Source of the DNA: Chamaelirium japonicum
Lineage: Eukaryota > Streptophyta > Magnoliopsida > Liliales > Melanthiaceae
Direction of reading: 5' to 3'
Length of the DNA stretch: 64,000 nt
Assembly: GCA_947650365.1 (NCBI GenBank)
Contig: OX393557.1
Span: 34,943,741 to 35,007,740, forward strand
Of this stretch, positions 54,999 to 64,000 are shown piece after piece; the stretch's first letter is position 1, and the number at the start of each line of letters is the position of its first letter. Under the pieces are notes generated by a model. It was given only the letters and a program-made list of their open reading frames with translations, had not been told where the DNA came from and searched no databases. The translations under genes were made by a program, and so were the position numbers.

Positions 54999-57709
54999 AT
55001 CCATGCTTTGAGCCTTTAGCTGCTTAGCTTCTTTGCATTTCTTCTGCATTTCGATCTGAGATCTGACTGTATTGGCGGAAGAACCACCGGTTTCCGAACA
55101 TTGCGCTTTAATCCAGGCTCTTTTTGAGCGGATCCCTGTTCTTTTGATGTTACCCCCTCCGATCTCTTGTGTACGTTTTTGGAGAATTTTTTATGAATTG
55201 CATATTTTGTTTGCTTGTTTTCGAATCTCACCTCTCGATCTGAATCTTTTTCGCCAATCTCTTTATAACCGTTTTTCTGTTCATTTGTCACTGTCTACTT
55301 CATTGGCATAGATATCAAGCTTTGATTTTGTGATACATCTACATTGAACTGAGTTAAATTGGTTAGTGATGTTTGATTCTTTCAGTGTGTGATTTGGATT
55401 GCATCAGTTCTTGCCATATCCCACATTTTGATGGATCAATTGTGCTCAGAAGACATGTTTTTTTTCTTTCATAGCTAATTCAGAGTTTTTTGAGCAATAA
55501 TACGAAACTTTAGAGAATCTAATGCTCGCGTAAGTGTTTGAAACTAAAATATGTACTAAGATCCAATTAACATGAATGAAAATTTTTTCTTTTCAAATTT
55601 ATTAAATCGATTCCCATTATTTGTCTTGATGCAATCATATTATATTTTCCGTTATACTTTCAGTGTCTTATATTATGTTTTCTTCTGTTGTCCGTTTAAT
55701 CACTAGACTTCATAGGAATCTTCATATTTCACTGTACTATACATCTTCAACAAGGTTGGCATTTTAGCTGTAATTTGATCATATAAATGTCGTTAGCTGG
55801 ATATGATCCCACTATTTTTGCTAAATTGATTATGTATCAGTTTAGGGCATCTATTTATTATTCTCATATCGTATTGTGTCAAAATTCTAAATGCATATCA
55901 TGATGACACACAATTCAGTCCACTTCATGGCTGAGTTTAGATATGATATCAAAAACTAACATAATCTAAGATCTAGTCATGGGTTTGCTACGACATATTG
56001 TAAGCCATTTTTTTCCATTGGATAAAATTTTGGTGCCACACCCACCATTCCCTTACAAAAATCTAAAAGTGGAGAGAACCAAAATGAGCCAATTTAAAAG
56101 TTTTAGGAAATGCAAGTTGAAAAGGTAAAGATTTAGATAATCAAACATTGTTTCATAGAAATGACATAACTTCGAAGGAAAATACAAGTAATTTACTAGT
56201 CTTTTAAAATTTAATCATTGCATTGATATATGTATACTTATGCGAATAAGAAAGTAATCGATTGGGTGAATTCATAATCGAAGAAGAATGTAAAATTGAT
56301 TCATAGTTTTTCAAATCCTATATGGCAATTAAGATTTTACTTACCTCCAGTTTAAACCTATTATAACTTTGAAGTTCTTACTTCTGTACGACCTACTCGC
56401 GAAGATTTCGTATGATCCGGATGAGGGATTGTAAGATCTTGGCCTCCCCAATATTTAATTATTACCTACGTTGATTCTGAAATCATACACTGATACTTCA
56501 TGAATCCTTATAGATTTGGATATTTGGCAATATTCAAATTGTGGCGTTAACCACTTTATCTTTACTCCTAATCATCATTTTTCTCAACTTGTAGACATGA
56601 AATCTTAAAAGAATGTAATCTCAATCATTTTCACTCTTGATCCTTCATTGACCTTTGTGCTGCCACCAATAATTATGGTCCGGGGAACATAAATAGTAGA
56701 CTCACATTATTTCTGCTTCCACATGTGTCTTATGTCAATATACTTCAAATATATCGTGTAGAATCGAAGAATGAATCATATGATGAATCCAACGATAGAT
56801 CAAAGCAAGTCAATTGAAAGCCAAATAGGGGGGTGCCTATATTAAATTATAAAAATATTACGGGGGGTTCATTTTTGAAGAACTGGATTTCCATATAAAA
56901 CCCATAAAATAACTTTCAGGCCTTTTTATTATTTTTTTTCGTTAAAAGATACCGCAATGGTCTTTTATTCCGTGAACAATAGCGCTCCCCCATATTTTAC
57001 GATGAATTTAAAAAGATCTACGTCTTTTTCTTTTTTTCATGCTTCTTTTTCTTCTCTTCTTACACAGACACACGCTCTCCAAAGTTTCTCTCGTCGCTTT
57101 GTTGCACGCTTCCATTCTCTTCTGTCCTTCTCTCTTTGGTATTTCTACGTGTGGTCGCCTCTATTCTATAAAAAGAAAGTAAGAAGACACCCTAGATCAG
57201 ATTTTGATGCTAAAAAACATCTATTTGCAAGAGTTTGAAGAAGAATGGTACTTCTTCATCCCTTTCTGACCTCCATGGATATACTCCGGCATCTGATCAT
57301 TTCCTTTCGTGCCATCTACAACTTCGCATCTTCATCCCTCCTTGGTATCATTATCTTTACTTTTCATCCATATTTCTCTTTCAATCGTTATTTTTATATA
57401 ATCATATTACCATTATTTGGCTTTGCTTGATCGTCGTTCGTAGCTTCACCAAAGTCTTACTTTTATCTTTGCATATGTTTTTCTAATTACTGAATTTATT
57501 ATCTTGCAATGCTTATTTGAGATTGAATCTATCATATTGCGTTGTTTTATACATATTTGGTGCGCATATATTGACTATGTAGTATGGGCATATTTTGAGA
57601 ATTCTAGGATTCCTAACAACATTCTTTAGATAATGTTAGGTGAAAGCATGGAAACTATACAAGTAGGCAATAAATGAACATAACCCATAAAATTATACTC
57701 CCTTGTGAG
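54999..57709 (+). other. AT-rich region after the orphan promoter
   Basis: Intron-like T-rich DNA (ATCTGAGATCTGACTG; TTGATTTTGTGATACATC), typical of long plant leader introns. No open frame has convincing protein character; the longest plus frame (56957-57238, 93 codons) is Ser/Phe-rich from pyrimidine runs. No repeats with clear borders were seen. Confidence 0.45.
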
Positions 57710-57952
57710 CAAGGTTTAAAATCACGGTATCGGTCGGCCCCAAACTGGTATGTACCGGCCAGTACGTACCGATGCCGGCCGATACGGATCGATACCGGTT
57801 GATGAAAAAAACCAAAAAAAAAAAGCTATCGGTACCGGCTTGAACTGGCCGATACGGACCGGTACGGGCTAGGTATCGGGATCGGATGCAGTATTGGTCT
57901 CGAACCAGCCAAAATCGGTACGTACTAGTATCGATCGAGATTTAAAACCCTG
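57710..57952. mobile_element. hAT-type MITE, 243 bp, perfect 8-bp TSD
   Basis: It starts CAAGGTTTAAAATC and ends GATTTAAAACCCTG, which are near-perfect inverted repeats. It is flanked by CTTGTGAG on both sides (57702-57709, 57953-57960). The interior is rich in GGTACCGGCC / CGATACCG inverted motifs and is highly self-complementary. No coding. Confidence 0.9.
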
Positions 57953-57960
57953 CTTGTGAG

Positions 57961-58697
57961 TCGTGACAGGATATCAACAGGTGAGGCGTCTAGAAGAATC
58001 ACACACTTTGAAGAGGTGACGTGGGACACATGTCTGATTTTTAAGGGTGTGTGAGCAAATTTATATTAGCGTATGCATATAATGAGAGTCCGGATCTCCT
58101 CTAGTTGGTCGGCCCCGGTCGGTGGGCTCGGGACATATCACAGCAACATGCAGTCGGATGGAGTATGATTACCTTTTGGATCGCTGCCATTGTGCGGCTG
58201 TGATGCGCACGGGCTGACGGGCCCACTGATCGGGGTCGACTCACTGGAGAAGATCTGAGCTCATATAATGAACAACTAGTTGGGGAACTATCTAAAGGCC
58301 AATAAAACTGTTGTCATCTTAGACTCGGTCACTCGGCACCTTTTGTTACCAAGCCCTTAAGTTATTTGATTTTATGTGTCGAAAAATGTTATGAAGTTGT
58401 CCAAAATCTCTTCCATGACCATGAGAATAATGTCCATGTCACCATATGTGGTGTCATGTTAGACTCAACACCTTTTATAAGAGTACCAAGCCATTAATTA
58501 TTTGCTATATATGTCTATGACAACACACAAGATAAAAGTCATAAAACCAACTATAAAATCTCTTCCATGAGAAAAACTCCATGTCATCATCCACATGAGA
58601 GTGGTGGAGAGAAAGCATGGAGGATAGATTTGAATTAAACTTAACCAAACCAAGAAGATATTAGTTAGGTAATGAAATAGGGAGGGGAGGGGAAGGA
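57961..58697. other. Intergenic DNA with a diverged direct repeat
   Basis: Two related blocks of about 170 bp (about 58315-58450 and 58465-58625) share TTAGACTC, CACCTTTT, TACCAAGCC, AAATCTCTTCCATGA and CTCCATGTCA. 58080-58270 is GC-richer with no gene. No coding seen. Confidence 0.5.
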
Positions 58698-60315
<1,618 letters not shown>

Positions 60316-60381
60316 TGCATGCAGCGCGTGCATCACACGGCTGCGGTGCGATGCCGCACGTACCGCATGCCTTATTCAAGC

Positions 60382-60385
<4 letters not shown>
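60316..60385. other. Short linker between foldback elements
   Basis: Contains TGCATGCATGCAGCGCGTGC and a GCGGTGCGATGCCGCACGTA hairpin-prone stretch. No gene. Confidence 0.4.

Positions 60386-60434
<49 letters not shown>
60386..60434. repeat. (AT)n microsatellite, ~24 units
   Basis: AT run between two foldback elements. Confidence 0.95.
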
Positions 60435-60437
<3 letters not shown>

Positions 60438-60740
60438 TGCGGCCGGTAACATGCGGGCTTAACGTGCGGCCACCCTTTCTGGGGTATTTTTGATATTTTT
60501 TTTTTGGGGGATTGATCACCCACCCTTGGATAGCACACACAAAAAATTTCAGCTCGATCCAAGACTTGTAGACCGTCCAAATGTGATCGAATTTCATCGT
60601 GATCAACACATTTGGACGGCCTATAGGTCTTGGATCGAGCTGAAATTTTTTGTGTGTACTATCCAAGGGTGGGTGATCAATCCCAAAAAAAAAATTCTAA
60701 AAATACCCCGGAAGGGGGTGCCGCACGTTCGGCGAGGGCG
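60435..60740. mobile_element. ~300-bp foldback element
   Basis: The left arm ...GTGCGGCCACCCTTTCTGGG, GATTGATCACCCACCCTTGG, CAGCTCGATCCAAGAC pairs with the right arm GTCTTGGATCGAGCTG, CCAAGGGTGGGTGATCAATC, CCGGAAGGGGGTGCCGCAC. The loop is only about 10 bp (GAATTTCATC). It abuts an (AT)n tract on its left. Confidence 0.78.
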
Positions 60741-61094
60741 TGACAAAATTTTGAGGGTGTGACAAATTTTTGAGGAAGAAAACTATTTTAAATGTGGCAA
60801 CAAAACATTTCGAGATTGGCAACAATATTTCAAGGCAGAACAATATTTCAAATGTGATAATAATATTTTGAGAGCGGTGATAGTATTTTAAGACATTTGA
60901 TAATATTTCGTGAGTGATGATAATTGTCGAGTATATCGGCACTCAAACGGGGCAGTGAAATTAGTTCGACAATGCCCATAATTGCTGGGGGCACTCATAT
61001 TCTACTGTGGAATCCACACTTGATGAAAACAACCTAATTCGTCGGCAAGCAACATTTATCTTTTTTCTCATTTTTTAAAATAAATTTTATATAA

Positions 61095-61148
<54 letters not shown>

Positions 61149-61227
61149 TTTGGATTGAATGTGGTGTTACATCAATGGTGCATATATCTCACTTAGCATC
61201 TTTAACAAAAGTCCCATGTAGAATTTT
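60741..61227. other. Degenerate short repeats and (AT)n
   Basis: 60741-60930 has imperfect ~28-bp repeats around TGGCAACAATATTTC / GATAATATTTTGAG. 60931-61080 is unassigned. 61100-61143 is another (AT)n tract without an adjacent foldback element. Confidence 0.5.
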
Positions 61228-61452
61228 TTTTTTAGATAAATTAAACTTTGCCCGCTTGAAGTTTAGCTCAAAAACACTTAACCCCCATATAATTCAAAAA
61301 CTATGTTTTGCCTTGCCTTCCTTCAATTCAGTTTTGATATGATAACAATTACCAAATAAGAAAATTAAGTAGTGATTTGGAACAAAATAAACTACAAGAG
61401 GGTTAAGTGTTTTTGAGCTAAACATCAGAAGGCAAAGTGTACTTTACCCTTT
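61228..61452. mobile_element. MITE-like element with ~55-bp TIRs
   Basis: The left arm AAACTTTGCCCGCTTGAAGT, TTAGCTCAAAAACACTTAAC pairs with the right arm GTTAAGTGTTTTTGAGCTAA, ACATCAGAAGGCAAAGTGTA. Outer edges AGATAAATTAAA and CTTTACCC are degraded. Target duplication was not found. Confidence 0.65.
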
Positions 61453-62588
61453 TTTGGTTGCTCTCTCCGCGTAATTCTCTATCTAATGGACGATGTTGCA
61501 GACCCCAATTCGATCGTGAGCAAATGCAGTACCGTGCAAAAGTCGGCCCTGAGAACGATTTTGTTCCAACTCCTTAAATAGGTTGGAGCAACAAGCTAGT
61601 GATTTTGTTCCAGTATTTTGAACCCTCATCTTCGCAGGCTTCGCAACAGATGTCACATTTATAGCAACATGCTAGTGATTCTCAGAATGACTATGATGGT
61701 CTCTTCAGCGAATCACAACCTGATGCACTCCATCACATGTCTCCTATTCCATGCCATGATATACATATGAGCACTGCTATTTAAGCATACAATGAAACAT
61801 ACTCGTGAACATATTGTGGAGATCGGGGGCGTCGGCAAGCCCTCATGTGCATCGGCCAACCCACCGAGCCCTGCCTGATGCTCCCCACCGATCTCAATGA
61901 TATGTCCTGGAGTCCGCCCGTTGTACATTCAAATAGCATTTTTGTGTACATATTTACCTCAAAAGAATTACATTTATATGCCCAATGAAAGAAAATTTAA
62001 GAATTACAACTCAAAAGAATTACAACTTCTTTCAAATGTCAGAGAGAAAATTTAATCCAATGGCAACTTCATCATAGCAACTTCTTTCAATATAACAGCC
62101 TCTTTCAATTTAATCCAATGTTAGAGAGAATTACAACTTCTTTCATCACAGTCGTTCTATGTGATAAAAAGTTGTTCTAAATCTTGACCTTTTGCTTTAA
62201 ATAACTGAACTTTACAATCAAATTAGACCAAAAATAGACAACCATTGTCGATCCAATTAAGCAACTCAGATACAAAAAATTATCCATTGCCCTCAACTGA
62301 AATCAAAAGGAGGGGTAAGAAAAACCATATTTAAAAGATCAAATTGAGATTTTGAACAATGTGCACACTGTCATCAGCCTGATTTTATTGCTTCCCCAAA
62401 AGATACTCGATCATATTACCTGATATTTGATATAGGCATCCATAACTTAAATAACAAAAAGGCCAATTTTGAAAATAAAGAATTTAAAAGCAGAGCAAAT
62501 TCAAGAACACAATCTAACAGATGAAGAACTTGCAGAATTTAGAAATGAATGACGAACCAAACATAATTCCTATAACAATAGGAATTGG

Positions 62589-62672
<84 letters not shown>

Positions 62673-63229
62673 GGGGGGTAGCGAAGCCCGCAATCGTGCA
62701 ATATATGTAGCATCTTAACTATCACAACCCACCAAGAGAAATCAATCATATCATTATTGCATTGCCCATGATATCTATCTCATGGGAATTTTAACTAATC
62801 TTCAACACTAAGAAGCTTTTCAAATGCCCATATCTACGTTTTCAATCTAATAATAAATCCTAACATAAATTTCAAATTAATAATAAGAAAAAACTTAGTC
62901 CCCAAGTTCGAAATTTAAAGCCTCACACACAAATAAACATACACACACACACACACAGAGAGAAGTACCAAGTGGTAAAGCAGCTTCCTTGACCACCATC
63001 ACCTTCCTTTATAACTCACCCAATAGCAAGGTCGTATGGGTGAAGAGGGGGGCCATTGTGTCTGTGTAATCCACAGCTAATGAACACTTGTAGAGAGAGA
63101 TGCCTGAAAAAACAAAAAATTAGAATAGAGCATCAGTCAACCAAAAAGAAAAAAAAGAAACAGAGAATAAGAAACCCCATGAGAGAGAGAGAAAACCAAA
63201 TGAATTTCAAGGGGAAAAAATCAAAAAAT
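61453..63229. other. AT-rich region, possible 3' flank of the minus gene
   Basis: It holds the (GA)n tract, a C/A-rich CACACACACACAC run (about 62941-62955), and small repeats ATTACAACTTCTTTCA (about 62010-62160). No supported gene. Its right end would be 3' UTR of the exon at 63230-63354 if that exon is real. Confidence 0.4.
62592..62670. repeat. (GA)n microsatellite
   Basis: About 39 GA units. The Arg-Glu frame across it is an artefact. Confidence 0.97.
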
Positions 63230-63354
63230 TTAAATGACACCAAGTGTCGGTGACGGCGGAGATGATTCGGGAGTTGCAGCAGGCATCACGTCATCTTCTT
63301 GCCCTGTCTTAGAATACGGGTACCGACCAAGGGTGCTCGATGAACCACGGATAC
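63230..63354 (-). CDS. Possible C-terminal exon of an unidentified gene
   Basis: The minus strand reads TTTCATTTCCAG|GTATCC, a good acceptor, then 40 codons (IRGSSSTLGRYPYSKTGQED, then DVMPAATPESSPPSPTLGVI) and TAA. The hydrophilic Ser/Pro/Asp-rich peptide has ordinary codon use, unlike the repeats around it. It would enter in phase 1 (two bases, GT, complete a codon). Upstream exons were not found in 63355-64000 and may lie beyond the window. Family not recognised. Confidence 0.4.
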
Positions 63355-64000
63355 CTGGAAATGAAAAAATAAAACTTAGTAGGTTATGCTTGATGAAACA
63401 TACCCATCAGATTCTAGAATAACAATTCAATTTAAAAAGCATCTCTCTCAAGCCCCTGCATTTAAGCATTTCAATCAACTAATAGGATGTCGAATAGCCA
63501 GTAAGTCAGAGAGCGAGGGGCCGGCTGCCAGTGAGGGTAGAGACTAGAAAAAAATAGAACATAAAAAGAACCAAATTCCTTTCCTTCCTCTCTATCACTC
63601 ACCTTCCTCTTTCTCTCCCTAACTCATCTCCTTCTCTGATCTCTGCCTTCAAAACCAAAACAACAACAATAAAAAATAAATAAAAATCAAACAACCAGCA
63701 ACAATTGAAAGAAGGAAAAAAAAAACAGGGGGCAATACCCGCATCGTTCTTCGGCGACCACCTACAATCAGGACCAGACCTCCAGCGACTACCTGCAATT
63801 GGGCCCAAACCTTCAGCAACCACCACTACCAGCAATCTGATTGGAGTTAAGGGTGCCCGTCATCGCCTGCCGGTCGGGAATGAGTGAGATTAATCTGCTC
63901 GAGGTGCTCGCAGGTCGAAGCTGGGCTCTTCAGGGTGCTCGTCAGTCTAGGCCGGGCTGGGCCCTGCCCTCTCTCTCTACAGGAAAAAATAAGGAAAAAA
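63355..64000. other. Window end, no supported gene
   Basis: Possibly intron of the gene whose last exon is at 63354. 63480-63900 is mixed A-rich and GC-rich, with CT runs. Frames of 60-78 codons on both strands show no recognisable domain. Confidence 0.35.

Noticed and set aside
56957..57486. Plus-strand frames of 83-93 codons downstream of the orphan promoter, considered as its coding exon
   Set aside because: Phe/Ser/Leu-rich composition from pyrimidine runs, no splice acceptor of quality in a fitting phase, and no recognisable domain.

Overview
The window is nuclear DNA of a flowering plant. The evidence is long spliced introns with GT-AG borders, telo-box (AAACCCTA) motifs near transcription starts, Ty1/copia, LINE and LTR retroelement remnants with plant-type tRNA primer sites (TGGTATCAGAGC), many MITEs, and long (CT)n, (GA)n and (AT)n microsatellites. 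Nothing bacterial is present. The lineage cannot be fixed further from this sequence.

Layout. 1-6655 is satellite-like DNA: arrays of 72, 70 and ~183 bp, then a coding-free LTR element (2169-6655) whose interior is a 71-72 bp minisatellite. 6656-12660 is a patchwork of MITEs and dispersed repeats, including a hAT MITE with a perfect 8-bp target duplication (7097-7576) and a Mutator-like MITE with a near-perfect 9-bp one (8895-9070). 13584-30757 is a 3.63-kb tandem duplication. Its first copy was split by a 9.9-kb copia element (17136-27049, 2330-bp LTRs, 5-bp TSD CTTTT), and its second copy preserves the empty insertion site. 30758-37525 holds further repeats, MITEs and a decayed LINE. 38430-41078 is a truncated copia element with a 140-bp LTR.

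The one well-supported host gene is on the minus strand, 51394-41625. It encodes a proline-rich protein with a SURP (SWAP) domain, an acidic/SR-rich middle, one CCCH zinc finger and a conserved basic C-terminus, which suggests a nuclear RNA-binding or splicing factor. Most splice sites can be read directly. Two defects remain: a one-base frame break near 50820, and a phase mismatch across the large intron 45937-49951. A second possible gene, reading plus, has a TATA box, 5' UTR and splice donor at 54910-54979, but no coding exons can be found downstream. A third is visible only as a 40-codon C-terminal exon at 63354-63230 (minus).

53554-61452 is dense in small DNA transposons. hAT-type elements with 8-bp duplications lie at 53554, 54386 and 57710. 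Between 58698 and 60740, four palindromic elements sit directly against long (AT)n tracts. This Micron-like cluster is the most unusual structure in the window.
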